The notes under the pieces are model-generated. The model made no database searches and had not been told where the DNA came from. It worked only from the letters and a program-made list of their open reading frames with translations. From the IMG/VR virus record IMGVR_UViG_3300037493_002817, positions 1-26,809 of that record: a DNA stretch of 26,809 nt; one strand, written 5' to 3'. Each line of letters begins with the position of its first letter. The first letter of the stretch is position 1. Position numbers and translations under genes: made by a program. Origin of the DNA: a virus. Below, piece by piece: positions 1 to 6,855 of the stretch.

Positions 1-2194
1 GGGCCTGTTCAGCAGCTTGCTGGGCCTGAGCTTGTGCAATATGCGACTGGAGGAGTTGTTGTGCAGCCATCGCGCTAAGTTGAGAGACTTGAACCTCCAT
101 CTCAGGCGTCATGCGCTGATCTTCTTCGCCCTCTTTGGCTTCGTCTTCCATCGGAGGCAGCGACACGCCGAGTTGTTTCTCGATGTCCTTGCGATACTTA
201 AACGCCAAGTGATCCATCATGTGCGCTTGAATAGCCGCCATCGTCTGTTGTGCAGCGGGGTTCTGCTGCATCATTTGCTGGATCATCGGGTCTTGCGACA
301 TCGCTTGGTGGACTGCGATATGGGCATCGTGGTCCTGATACATAAACGCCTTAGCCGGCTTGCCCTTCAGCAGGAACATGTTCTCGCTAACCGGATCTTT
401 AGGCGTCTGATCCTCTTCCATCGGGATCAACTTATTAGCGTTCTTGATGCCAATAACCTCAAGCATCTGGCGGTGCAGCATCGGGAGGTCATAAATCTGA
501 GGCGCACCTTGCGCCAACTGCATCACTGCCTGATACTGAACGATGCGCTGTCCCATCGTCGCGGCGTTAGGGTCGCTGACAGGAATAATCTCAACATGCT
601 CGAAATCTTCCTTTTTAGCTGCGCGGCCTTTTTTGCCGTCTACCTCGTATGTATAAGCGTCGTCGGCATAGTCGCGTACGATGCCCTTAAGGAGCTTGAA
701 CTCCTGTTTGAGCGTGAAATGAACGCGAGCTTGGACGGCACTCATGACTTTGAGCATGCGCTCAAGGATTGCCATCGTTGTCCCAACGGGCGCTTGTGCC
801 GACATATCGGAAACCTTAAGGTCCGCGATTGACGCAAGTCTGCGACCGTCTTCAACAATAATCCCAAGCAAGCCGCTCAGAACCTGACTCGGTTCTTTAT
901 ATGGCAGGGGCAGAATGTTGTCTCGGATGCTGCCGCTCGGCACATCCACATCACGGAACTCGCCCGGAGCGATGGGTGTATCGTCACCCTTTACACGCAG
1001 ACCCCGAGATTTAAGACCGCCGGGCAGATTGGAAAGAGTCCCGGCATCGACAAGCTGACGAAGAATAGATGTACCAGCGCGAGCGTAGCCACCCACGATA
1101 TGAATAAGACCAAGGCCGTAAAAGCCAAAGCCCGGAATATACGTATAGTGAACGAAGTGCTGGCGCTTGAGCTTCTGGGGGTCTTCTTCAAGATAGTTTC
1201 TTCGTACCGCCAGTACCTCTCCAGTGCCTTTCTCAATCGTAACGATATAAGGGAGGGCGATTCCCGTTTCTTCCCCAGCCTCATCAGTATCTTCATGGCC
1301 TTCCAAGTCCAAGTTAACGTGCATCTCTAGCACACGGTACCGGTCATCCTCAGTGGCGCTATACCCTTGCTCCTCGGCCTTACGTTTCTCGATATCATCG
1401 AGAACTTTTTGTGGCTCACCTAGCTCAACATCTCTGTAGAACCCAGCGACTTGCAGCTTGCGAAGCTCATTCTTGGTCTTACGCATCACATGCGTAACAC
1501 GCTCCGCGCTCTCAATGTTTGACGCCCCATAGGGCACAACCACATCTTCAGCCGGTACAAACACCGCCACTTGGCGGTTAAGCGACGGGTCAAAGTAGAT
1601 TTTCTTAAAGGCTGATCCGGCAAGGCCGAGAGTATAGAGAAGCCGTTCATGCTCCGGTCGATACTCGACCATTGCCTCGGTAAGCTGGTAGTTCATCTCA
1701 TCACGGACACGGGCAGCAGCCTCTTCTTTGTCGCGTGTGACTTTACCTACGATCTGGGTTTTAACTGGCCCCGCAGCGGGGAAAGTCTCCATGATCGCTT
1801 CGGACTGAAACTTAATAGCGGCTTCATTCAGCAGCGGGTGGAACACACCGCATGCACCTTCCCAAGGCTCCGTGCGCTCCTCGTACTTGAGGCCCAGCAA
1901 CTCCAGCCCTTTAATATATGTCTCGACCCATTCCTTGCGGCTATTTACGTCCGTATCGAAAAAGGCAACAAGCTCACTGGACAGTGAGGACAAGACATTA
2001 TCTGGCAGGGTTTCGGCAAGGTTCTCGTTGAACCCACCTTCTTCTGTGTCGTCTTCCGGCTCAATCGTAATCTCTACACTGCCATCGTCCAGCGTCACGA
2101 TGTCCGGATTAACAATCTCAATTTCCAACTCGGGTTCCGCGTCGTCCAGCCCCATCGGAGCCTCGTAGAACGCCTTGTCCATGTTCACTGCCAT
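1..2194 (-). CDS. Portal protein (head-tail connector), C-terminus cut by window edge
   Basis: This open frame of about 731 codons has no stop down to base 1, so its end lies outside the window. The product should be the portal: the dodecameric ring at one capsid vertex through which DNA is packaged and ejected and to which the tail attaches. The first 40 residues are very acidic. A central region reads like phage portals (RTEPWEGACGVFHPLLNEAA near residues 86-105, later GFYGLGLIHIVGGYARAGTS). The visible C-terminal part is rich in Gln, Ala and Met, as in many portal barrels. The ATG at 2194 was chosen because AGGGTG lies about 7 nt upstream; a second ATG four codons in is less well placed. 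It sits 20 bp after terL, the usual TerS-TerL-portal order. The name rests on synteny plus sequence feel, not on a catalytic motif. Confidence 0.8.
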   Translation of the reverse strand, partial: MAVNMDKAFYEAPMGLDDAEPELEIEIVNPDIVTLDDGSVEITIEPEDDTEEGGFNENLAETLPDNVLSSLSSELVAFFDTDVNSRKEWVETYIKGLELLGLKYEERTEPWEGACGVFHPLLNEAAIKFQSEAIMETFPAAGPVKTQIVGKVTRDKEEAAARVRDEMNYQLTEAMVEYRPEHERLLYTLGLAGSAFKKIYFDPSLNRQVAVFVPAEDVVVPYGASNIESAERVTHVMRKTKNELRKLQVAGFYRDVELGEPQKVLDDIEKRKAEEQGYSATEDDRYRVLEMHVNLDLEGHEDTDEAGEETGIALPYIVTIEKGTGEVLAVRRNYLEEDPQKLKRQHFVHYTYIPGFGFYGLGLIHIVGGYARAGTSILRQLVDAGTLSNLPGGLKSRGLRVKGDDTPIAPGEFRDVDVPSGSIRDNILPLPYKEPSQVLSGLLGIIVEDGRRLASIADLKVSDMSAQAPVGTTMAILERMLKVMSAVQARVHFTLKQEFKLLKGIVRDYADDAYTYEVDGKKGRAAKKEDFEHVEIIPVSDPNAATMGQRIVQYQAVMQLAQGAPQIYDLPMLHRQMLEVIGIKNANKLIPMEEDQTPKDPVSENMFLLKGKPAKAFMYQDHDAHIAVHQAMSQDPMIQQMMQQNPAAQQTMAAIQAHMMDHLAFKYRKDIEKQLGVSLPPMEDEAKEGEEDQRMTPEMEVQVSQLSAMAAQQLLQSHIAQAQAQQAAEQA

Positions 2195-2214
2195 TTTATT
2201 CACCCTAAATAATT

Positions 2215-3735
2215 TCAGTAAAAGCCGCCGCGCCGCTTACTTCGGAACCACCGGATATCATCTGGCTCATCACTCGGAAGGGCAATAAACCCCCCCTGCC
2301 TGAATCTCAGCAGCGCCTGAGTCGTTGAGTCCACCATGTCGTCATGAGTCCCAAAAGGAAATGACGCCACTTCCTCAATAAGCTCTCTAGACCACCGTGT
2401 ATCTGGTGCCCACACCATACCAGAAGAGAATAAGTCTGATACAGCATTAACTCGGGCGATCTTGTCTTGACCTTTACCCGGCGTAAACTCGGACACCGGC
2501 ACGCCCATAGACCGCAGTTCCTGATACAACGCCGCCCCGTTGGACTTCTTCTCAACGATGAACGAGTCAGGTTCCCACTCTTTATAGTTCTCAAGCACCA
2601 TCTTCTTTAGCTCAGGAAACTCCATCCGCTCCCTGATGCTCTCTAATAAGATGATGTTCTTGACCCCCGACTCCTCATTGTCAAACACGCCCCACACAGT
2701 CAGGGAGTTAAAGTCAGACCGGTTAGTCGCCTCTTGGGCAGCGTCCAAAGACATAATAGTGAAGTCGCACGACGGGGGTTTCTCCCCCTCCCACACGTTC
2801 CACCACTCCCTCTTTATTAGCGCGCCCTCTTCAGAGGTCGGCTGCTGCATGTACTGAGCCTGCCAGTACCGGGGGTCCATACCCGCCTTCTTAGAGTGCA
2901 ACTCCTCCAGCGTCCAAAAGTCAGGCCAAAGGGGCTTCTCTTCGTCGGTGTTCTCATTAAGGATGGCAGGCAGTTCAACTACCTCCCACTGATCGGCATC
3001 GGGGTTTCGGGTCATGTGGTCGATCAACTGGCCCGTCAGATCAAGTTTTGACCAACGAGTCATCACCACAATAATTGCACCACCCGGCATCAGACGCTGC
3101 AACGGACCAGACTGGAACCACTCCCACGGAGGCTTGAACACCTCGGGTTTACCCTGCTTGGCCTCTTGTTCTGAATGGGGGTCGTCAATAATGAACAGGT
3201 CCGCACCACGGCCTGCCAGCGCACCGCCTACACCGATAGCGAAATACTCGCCCTTATGATTCGTTCCCCAGCGGGACGCAGACTTGGAGTCTTGTTGCAG
3301 CGCAACATCAGGAAACACCTGTTTATAGGCACTTTCCCCCACCAAATTACGCACTTTTCGACCAAAATCCACTGCCAAGTCAGCAGTGTGGGAGGCCATA
3401 ATGACCTTCTTTTCGGGGAAATTACCCAGAAACCAAGCCGGTGCTAGGTAGGAAATGAGTTCGGATTTACCGTGTCGGGGGGCAATATTGACAATAATCC
3501 GCTTCTTTTCGCCCCTAGCAACCGCTTCAAAGAGGGAAATAAGCTTCTTATGGTGGGCACCGAACTTGTAATGGGGGTAAACGTGCTTGATAAACGAGGT
3601 AAAAGACCCCCTCGCATCCCCCATTTGCTTGCGTTTCTCATATTCAGCCAGCAAATCCAGTACCCGGAGCTTCTCTTCGGGCGACATCGTAGGCAGTTGG
3701 CTTTTAAGGGCGGCGATCTTGGCAGGAGTTAACAC
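2215..3735 (-). CDS. terL: Terminase large subunit (packaging ATPase and nuclease)
   Basis: The 506-aa product powers DNA translocation into the procapsid and cuts concatemers. The N-terminal ATPase shows a deviant Walker A, PRHGKSE (residues 86-92), a Walker B ending in acidic residues, FIIDDP (181-186), and a coupling-type motif, VMTRW (224-228). The C-terminal RNase H-like nuclease has candidate metal ligands: D331 in MSLDAA, E395 in IVEKK, and D466/D469 in HDDMVDS. Length and domain order are normal for a complete TerL. The start is GTG at 3735, inside the last codons of the upstream gene, with GGAGGGTGAGGA just before it, which suggests translational coupling. It is followed 20 bp later by the portal gene. 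Confidence 0.95.
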   Translation of the reverse strand: MLTPAKIAALKSQLPTMSPEEKLRVLDLLAEYEKRKQMGDARGSFTSFIKHVYPHYKFGAHHKKLISLFEAVARGEKKRIIVNIAPRHGKSELISYLAPAWFLGNFPEKKVIMASHTADLAVDFGRKVRNLVGESAYKQVFPDVALQQDSKSASRWGTNHKGEYFAIGVGGALAGRGADLFIIDDPHSEQEAKQGKPEVFKPPWEWFQSGPLQRLMPGGAIIVVMTRWSKLDLTGQLIDHMTRNPDADQWEVVELPAILNENTDEEKPLWPDFWTLEELHSKKAGMDPRYWQAQYMQQPTSEEGALIKREWWNVWEGEKPPSCDFTIMSLDAAQEATNRSDFNSLTVWGVFDNEESGVKNIILLESIRERMEFPELKKMVLENYKEWEPDSFIVEKKSNGAALYQELRSMGVPVSEFTPGKGQDKIARVNAVSDLFSSGMVWAPDTRWSRELIEEVASFPFGTHDDMVDSTTQALLRFRQGGFIALPSDEPDDIRWFRSKRRGGFY

Positions 3736-4268
3736 TCCTCACCCTCCGCTTCACTGACTGGACCCATGTCTATAGTCAGTTTGTCGATCTTTTCCATGAT
3801 CTCGCGTTCAATATCCTCGGTAGAACGCTGCTGAATAGTAATCTCGGTGCGCTTCTTGAACGCATCCACCCCGTCGATCTCCCCAAGCGCCTTCAAGGCA
3901 GTGATCCGGGTTTCAGGTCGGGGGGCTTTCATCGATTCCTCGATCAGCCTATTAACTACATACAGCTTTAGGTTCGCCAACTCCTTAACCACCATGCCGT
4001 CATACATGGTGACCATCCCCGCCAGATAGGCAAGGGTTTCATTTGGGTAGGCAGATAGCGGCAGGCGGTTATTACTGTTGTTGATAAACAGATCGATAGC
4101 CTGCTGGCGTTGAACCGGGTCGGGGGCAAGCTCTTGCCCCGTTAAATCTGCAATGAGCTTTGCAGTGGTGGCTCTAACGCGAACCTCTTCCTCCTCCGAC
4201 ATATCGGGGAGGGTATCGTCATCATCGAACGGAATAGGGATTCCGGACTCTATTTCAGGCGTAAACAT
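3729..4268 (-). CDS. Putative terminase small subunit
   Basis: This 179-aa protein has an acidic N-terminus (FDDDDTLPDMSEEEE, residues 14-28) and a helical middle. Near residues 120-137 is an ITALKALGEIDGVDAFKKRTE segment of a type seen in phage small terminase subunits. The charged C-terminal third could be a coiled coil or oligomerisation region. A small terminase would bind the packaging site and load TerL. The call is mainly synteny: the gene lies directly before terL and overlaps it by 7 bp. No clear helix-turn-helix was found. The ATG at 4268 has only a weak ribosome site; the leader holds a small TCGGT/ACCGA hairpin. It is the first gene of the minus-strand packaging operon. Confidence 0.6.
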   Translation of the reverse strand: MFTPEIESGIPIPFDDDDTLPDMSEEEEVRVRATTAKLIADLTGQELAPDPVQRQQAIDLFINNSNNRLPLSAYPNETLAYLAGMVTMYDGMVVKELANLKLYVVNRLIEESMKAPRPETRITALKALGEIDGVDAFKKRTEITIQQRSTEDIEREIMEKIDKLTIDMGPVSEAEGEEC

Positions 4269-4298
4269 AATCGCATCGGTAAAACCGAGATGAACGCG

Positions 4299-4327
4299 AG
4301 TATAGCAGCTTATTTTTTGTATTGTAG
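4299..4327 (-). promoter_or_regulatory. Possible promoter for the terminase-portal operon
   Basis: On the minus strand a TATACT -10-like hexamer lies at 4299-4304, about 30 bp before the TerS start. The -35 region at the right distance (CTACAA) is a poor match to TTGACA, so this may need an activator or be a late promoter. Confidence 0.3.
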
Positions 4328-4481
4328 TTTTATTTTAGGGGAGGTTGGGACTCCTACCAGGGGGTCTTCTCATATTAGACGTTATTGTATAGTCCATGAA
4401 AAATAAAAGTACTGACTATTTGCGGGGATTAAGGGGGTGTGGGGGTGTATGGAACCAGCGCAGGGTTTAGGGGGGTGCCCT

Positions 4482-4505
4482 CCGACTATCAGCCGTCGGT
4501 TTTTT
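4482..4505 (+). terminator. Rho-independent terminator-like hairpin
   Basis: CCGAC (4482-4486) pairs with GTCGG (4495-4499) across an 8-nt loop and is followed by six T. No coding gene lies upstream on the plus strand, so it would end either read-through transcription or a short untranslated RNA starting after the TATAGT at 4388. The stem is only 5 bp. Confidence 0.45.
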
Positions 4506-4520
4506 ATATCGATCGATATA
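4505..4520. repeat. 16-bp dyad TATATC-N4-GATATA, copy 1
   Basis: TATATCGATCGATATA is a perfect palindrome here, flanked by T tracts on both sides. It is copy 1 of seven in the window, all between 4505 and 8487. It lies just upstream of the weak promoter of the next gene. Confidence 0.75.
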
Positions 4521-4522
4521 TT

Positions 4523-4550
4523 TTGAGGATTGGCCAAGGTATTGTATAGT
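4523..4550 (+). promoter_or_regulatory. Possible promoter for the 198-aa early gene
   Basis: TTGAGG (4523-4528), a 16-bp spacer and TATAGT (4545-4550) form a moderate sigma70-like match. Transcription would start near 4557, about 33 bp before the chosen ATG. Confidence 0.4.
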
Positions 4551-4589
4551 TATGACTCGGCGATGTGCCGTGACAACAGAGGAAACGAC

Positions 4590-5186
4590 ATGAAAGCAGC
4601 CAACACCAAAGCAGCAAAGCCCGCAGCAAAGCCCGCCAAGCCCGTGGGCGCAGTAGCCGAAGCCCTCAAGGCGCTCAAGGCGCTAGGAACAATGGATGGC
4701 AAGCGTGACGACAAACTGAAGCTGGCCGCAACCGCGATCCTTGAGGCATACCCCACGCGCGAATCATGGGATGCCATGCCGAAGGAAACATTGTTGGCGC
4801 TGCGCGCAGCCTACGCTAGCGGTCGCCTGTCGTCGGCAGACTTTAAAGTATGGTCAACCCCGGTTAAGGGTATGACTGACGCGGCCAAGGCTGAGCGCCT
4901 TGCATTGCACAAAGATATAAACACCGCGTGGAACCGAGTGCTCGGTCACGCATACCCGAAGGCTAAGACCGCGAGCGCCGAAGGCGGCAAGGCCGAAGAG
5001 GCTAAGACCGAAGAGGCTAAGACCGAAGGCAACAAGGCTGACCTATGGGCAAAGGTTCTGAGCGCCATGATTGATCAGGCGACCAAGGCACAGGAATCGA
5101 AAGATGTTCAGAACGTTAATTGTGTCGGATTCGCACAGGCACTGCGCACGGCGCGCAGCTTCGTCACACTGACCAGCGCCGAATAA
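4590..5186 (+). CDS. Hypothetical early protein with Lys/Ala-rich repeats
   Basis: I do not recognise this 198-aa product. Its first 25 residues are an Ala-Lys-Pro low-complexity tract (AAKPAAKPAKP), then ALKALKAL. Residues about 30-115 look like a compact helical domain. A linker with an EEAKT repeat, encoded by a 15-bp tandem repeat at 4995-5024, precedes a helical C-terminus with one Cys. The basic, flexible ends suggest nucleic-acid or protein binding, but that is inference. ATG 4590 is preferred over upstream TTG/ATG codons because GAGGA lies 8 nt before it and the upstream codons overlap the promoter. It is the first plus-strand gene after the divergent region and is followed by a strong hairpin. 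Confidence 0.75.
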   Translation: MKAANTKAAKPAAKPAKPVGAVAEALKALKALGTMDGKRDDKLKLAATAILEAYPTRESWDAMPKETLLALRAAYASGRLSSADFKVWSTPVKGMTDAAKAERLALHKDINTAWNRVLGHAYPKAKTASAEGGKAEEAKTEEAKTEGNKADLWAKVLSAMIDQATKAQESKDVQNVNCVGFAQALRTARSFVTLTSAE

Positions 5187-5194
5187 ACCTAACA

Positions 5195-5216
5195 GCCCCG
5201 GCCAGCCGGTCGGGGC
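5195..5216 (+). other. Stable hairpin without U tract
   Basis: GCCCCGGCC (5195-5203) pairs with GGTCGGGGC (5208-5216) over an AGCC loop: nine pairs including one G-T. It is followed by A-rich sequence, not T, so it is not a classic terminator. It could protect the 3' end of the upstream mRNA or shield the downstream start. Confidence 0.5.
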
Positions 5217-5221
5217 AAAAA

Positions 5222-5237
5222 TATATCATAGGATATA
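5222..5237. repeat. 16-bp dyad TATATC-N4-GATATA, copy 2
   Basis: TATATC-ATAG-GATATA with A-rich flanks, so by flanks it is in the opposite orientation to copy 1. Its GGATA half also lies where the ribosome site of the 41-aa gene would be, 5 bp before the ATG. Confidence 0.7.
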
Positions 5238-5241
5238 AAAG

Positions 5242-5367
5242 ATGAAACCCGAATTCCCGTCCGACCCTGTTACCGCAGCGCGGCTCTACGTCGCGAAGAT
5301 GCTGCGCGAGAAAACGATAACGCTAGCAGAATACCTTGAAGCTGTTAGGGCACTGGATGCCAAGTGA
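5242..5367 (+). CDS. Small hypothetical protein, 41 aa
   Basis: The frame runs from ATG 5242 to TGA 5365-5367 and encodes MKPEFPSDPVTAARLYVAKM and a helical remainder ending ALDAK. It is charged and probably all alpha-helical, with no membrane segment. Support comes from AGGA 8 nt before the start, codon use like its neighbours, and a strong terminator 21 bp after the stop. Function is unknown. It is probably the last gene of the first early transcript. Confidence 0.55.
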   Translation: MKPEFPSDPVTAARLYVAKMLREKTITLAEYLEAVRALDAK

Positions 5368-5387
5368 CCCAACCCGACCTAACCATG

Positions 5388-5408
5388 ACCCGCTTCGGCG
5401 GGTTTTTT
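5388..5408 (+). terminator. Rho-independent terminator
   Basis: CCCGC (5389-5393), loop TTCG, GCGGG (5398-5402), then six T. The TTCG tetraloop and U tract are textbook. It ends the transcript of the 198-aa and 41-aa genes. Confidence 0.85.
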
Positions 5409-5429
5409 GTTGTCTGCTCGGCTTCGCTT

Positions 5430-5467
5430 AGTGGTACGCGCTTGGACACAGCGTACCACTTTTTTTC
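5430..5467 (+). terminator. Second, stronger tandem terminator
   Basis: AGTGGTACGC (5430-5439) pairs perfectly with GCGTACCACT (5451-5460) across an 11-nt loop and runs into a T tract. It lies 22 bp after the first terminator, giving double insulation of the region that follows. Confidence 0.85.
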
Positions 5468-5542
5468 TTGGTTTGTCAACCCCCCCGCGAAACCAGTTGC
5501 TTCGCGCGCGAGCGCGTGCCGAATGGGGCCACTTCAAAAAAA

Positions 5543-5558
5543 TATAACATCGGATATA
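5543..5558. repeat. Variant 16-bp dyad TATAAC-N4-GATATA, copy 3
   Basis: TATAAC-ATCG-GATATA with A-rich flanks. One mismatch to the family; same flank orientation as copy 2. Confidence 0.55.
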
Positions 5559-5592
5559 AAAATCATCGCCGATGCTTTACAAAAGTGCAATT

Positions 5593-5621
5593 CGCTATGC
5601 TGGGTCCAGCATAGCGGTTTT
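5593..5621 (+). terminator. Terminator-like hairpin
   Basis: CGCTATGCTG (5593-5602) pairs with CAGCATAGCG (5607-5616), loop GGTC, followed by GTTTTAAATTT. It is a third terminator-type structure, after no recognised gene. Confidence 0.6.
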
Positions 5622-5645
5622 AAATTTCAGAGTCAACCCTACTAT

Positions 5646-5672
5646 TGTGTGTTATGTCCTAGATAACATACA
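5646..5672. repeat. TGTATGTTAT-type dyad, site 1
   Basis: TGTGTGTTAT, 7-bp spacer, ATAACATACA. The left arm has one mismatch to the family. Confidence 0.65.
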
Positions 5673-5716
5673 TTACTCCCAAAAATGCTGTAAGTGCCTG
5701 AAAACAAAAGGATTAT

Positions 5717-5865
5717 TATTGTATGTTATCTAAAAGTGCCTTTTTGACAATAAATGAGCATGGTTTGAGAAAAAAAGCTAATTCCCCTTCAAGCACGGGA
5801 AAACGCAGTGTTCAAAAAACCCGTTCATTTATTGTATATATAGTACTTTTAGATAACATACAATA
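5717..5865. repeat. Imperfect inverted repeat with 43-bp arms
   Basis: Arms 5717-5759 and 5823-5865 match at 36 of 43 positions when one is reverse-complemented. The outer 21 bp (including TGTATGTTATCTAAAAGT) are perfect, about 10 bp are poorly conserved, and then ACAATAAATGA is perfect. The arms are separated by 63 bp. Each arm contains one single TGTATGTTAT half-site (5720-5729 and its complement at 5853-5862). It could extrude as a cruciform or fold as a long RNA stem. Confidence 0.75.
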
Positions 5866-5909
5866 TTAATGTCTTTAAAATCAACGACTTACAAGCTTTT
5901 TTAGACTTT

Positions 5910-5936
5910 TGTATGTTATCTCGGACATAACATACA
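5910..5936. repeat. TGTATGTTAT dyad, site 3 (perfect)
   Basis: TGTATGTTAT, spacer CTCGGAC (7 bp), ATAACATACA: perfect 10-bp arms. About 20 bp upstream is TCAACGACTTACAA, nearly repeated before the next site. Confidence 0.8.
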
Positions 5937-5974
5937 TTAATAATCCCCTTATAAATCAAGCACTTACAAACTAT

Positions 5975-6002
5975 TGTATGTTATCTCCACACATAACATA
6001 CA
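5975..6002. repeat. TGTATGTTAT dyad, site 4 (perfect)
   Basis: TGTATGTTAT, spacer CTCCACAC (8 bp), ATAACATACA; the perfect arms extend to 11 bp with the flanking T/A. It is preceded by TCAAGCACTTACAA, matching the sequence before site 3. It ends 25 bp before the -35 box of the next promoter, suiting a regulatory site. Confidence 0.8.
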
Positions 6003-6027
6003 AAACACCCTCACCCAACCCTAACAC

Positions 6028-6056
6028 TTGACAATAGTATTATTGTATGGTACTAT
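6028..6056 (+). promoter_or_regulatory. Sigma70-type promoter for the GP88-like gene
   Basis: TTGACA (6028-6033), a 17-bp spacer and TACTAT (6051-6056). A small dyad, ACAATA-gtat-TATTGT (6031-6046), overlaps the -35 and spacer and could be an operator. The transcript would start near 6063 and its leader contains the TATATC-N4-GATATA hairpin. Confidence 0.7.
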
Positions 6057-6088
6057 GTACCCTGTAGTTGATTAGATGTTATGTTTTT

Positions 6089-6104
6089 TATATCAAACGA
6101 TATA
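6089..6104. repeat. 16-bp dyad TATATC-N4-GATATA, copy 4
   Basis: TATATC-AAAC-GATATA with T flanks, in the mRNA leader, 7 bp before the GAGGA ribosome site of the next gene. Confidence 0.75.
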
Positions 6105-6124
6105 TTTTCTTGAGGACCGAACCG

Positions 6125-6802
6125 ATGAAAGCTTCCACCGCCCGCAAGACCGCCCGTGCCAATGTGCGTATGTCTGAAACCTCAAAGCTGGGTTGCCTGT
6201 CTTGGTCCCTGCAAGCACTCGACACTTGCCCCGGTTCTAAAGCTGATGACGGCATGCTGGTGCCCGCATGCTCCGGGTGCTACGCCACCACGGGCAACTA
6301 CCGCTATCCCAACGTCAAAGCCCCGCGCGAGTTCAACCGCACAGACTGGGAACGTGACGCATGGTGCGACGATATGGTCGCTGCGCTTGAGGGTGAGACA
6401 CACTTCCGATGGTTCGACTCGGGTGATATGTACGCGCTCGGGCTGGCTGAGAAAATGTTTAACGTTATGCAACGGACCCCGAACACCCTGCACTGGCTCC
6501 CCACGCGCATGCATAAGTTTGCGAAGTTTCAACCGATCATTGCCGCTATGCAGGCACTGCCCAACGTCATGGTGCGCCCGTCCTCGGACGGCATCGATGG
6601 CACATACACTGCGGGCGTTCACGGATCAACGATCATTCCGACCGCTCAATACAACACCGACGCATTCGTTTGTGGCGCGTACTCGCGCGATGGCAAGTGT
6701 GGCCCGTGCCGTGCCTGCTGGGACAAGACCGTCCCTGTTATTGCATACCCTGCCCACGGCGTGAAGATGGCGAAGGTCATCCGGCTGGCGCTCGCCGCAT
6801 AA
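6125..6802 (+). CDS. GP88-like Cys-rich phage protein
   Basis: The 225-aa product resembles the phage gene-product-88 family. It has a Cys cluster early on (GCLSWSLQALDTCP, then PACSGCYATTGNY, about residues 23-60) and an FRWFDSGDMY segment near 97-106 with an LPTRMHKF segment after it. A second Cys cluster lies near the end (CGAYSRDGKCGPCRACWDK). The two clusters could bind zinc or an iron-sulfur centre; no biochemical role of the family is known to me. ATG 6125 was chosen over an upstream TTG because GAGGA sits 9 nt before it and the TTG lies at the transcription start. It is driven by the promoter at 6028 and flanked by TATATC dyads on both sides. Confidence 0.65.
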   Translation: MKASTARKTARANVRMSETSKLGCLSWSLQALDTCPGSKADDGMLVPACSGCYATTGNYRYPNVKAPREFNRTDWERDAWCDDMVAALEGETHFRWFDSGDMYALGLAEKMFNVMQRTPNTLHWLPTRMHKFAKFQPIIAAMQALPNVMVRPSSDGIDGTYTAGVHGSTIIPTAQYNTDAFVCGAYSRDGKCGPCRACWDKTVPVIAYPAHGVKMAKVIRLALAA

Positions 6803-6803
6803 A

Positions 6804-6819
6804 TATATCCAACGATATA
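6804..6819. repeat. 16-bp dyad TATATC-N4-GATATA, copy 5
   Basis: TATATC-CAAC-GATATA, one base after the stop codon of the GP88-like gene, with A flanks (reverse orientation). Confidence 0.75.
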
Positions 6820-6855
6820 AAAACGAGTCGCGTTAAGCGTGTATCTTTTGCACGC

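Larger units (their letters stand above)
4269..4589. other. Divergent intergenic region between packaging and early genes
   Basis: This 321-bp stretch has no supported gene. It separates the minus-strand terminase operon from the plus-strand early genes. It contains a weak minus-strand promoter, an isolated TATAGT (4388-4393), a G-rich segment (about 4422-4478), a terminator-like hairpin (4482-4505), one copy of the TATATC-N4-GATATA dyad (4505-4520) and a weak plus-strand promoter (4523-4550). Short reading frames such as a 25-codon ATG frame from 4449 run through the hairpin and are not supported. Confidence 0.6.
5368..6124. other. 757-bp gene-free control region, candidate origin
   Basis: No convincing gene is present. 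In order it holds two tandem terminators, a CG-rich patch (about 5480-5525), a variant TATAAC-N4-GATATA dyad, a third terminator-like hairpin, an AT-rich array of TGTATGTTAT dyads and half-sites (5646-6002), a long imperfect inverted repeat, a consensus promoter (6028-6056) and another TATATC dyad. The AT-rich array with iterated sites resembles a phage replication origin or a multi-operator regulatory region. Which one cannot be decided from sequence. Confidence 0.6.

Noticed and set aside
17-2168. Several open frames on the plus strand and a 101-codon frame on the minus strand (991-1296)
   Set aside because: They lie out of frame within the continuous portal reading frame on the minus strand, lack ribosome sites and have unnatural composition.
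4990-5030. 15-bp tandem repeat as a regulatory or recombination site
   Set aside because: It is in frame and encodes an EEAKT linker, so low-complexity coding explains it.
5364-5666. A 100-codon plus-strand frame
   Set aside because: It runs through two strong terminators, begins inside the 41-aa gene and has no ribosome site.
5744-5772. Promoter from TTGACA at 5744
   Set aside because: No acceptable -10 hexamer lies 15-19 bp downstream; the TTGACA belongs to the long inverted repeat.
5640-6003. CRISPR array
   Set aside because: The repeats are few, dyadic and differently spaced, without uniform spacers or cas genes.
6156-6764. 202-codon frame overlapping the GP88-like gene
   Set aside because: Alternative frame rich in Arg, Pro and Ser without a ribosome site; the GP88-like frame has motifs and a good start.
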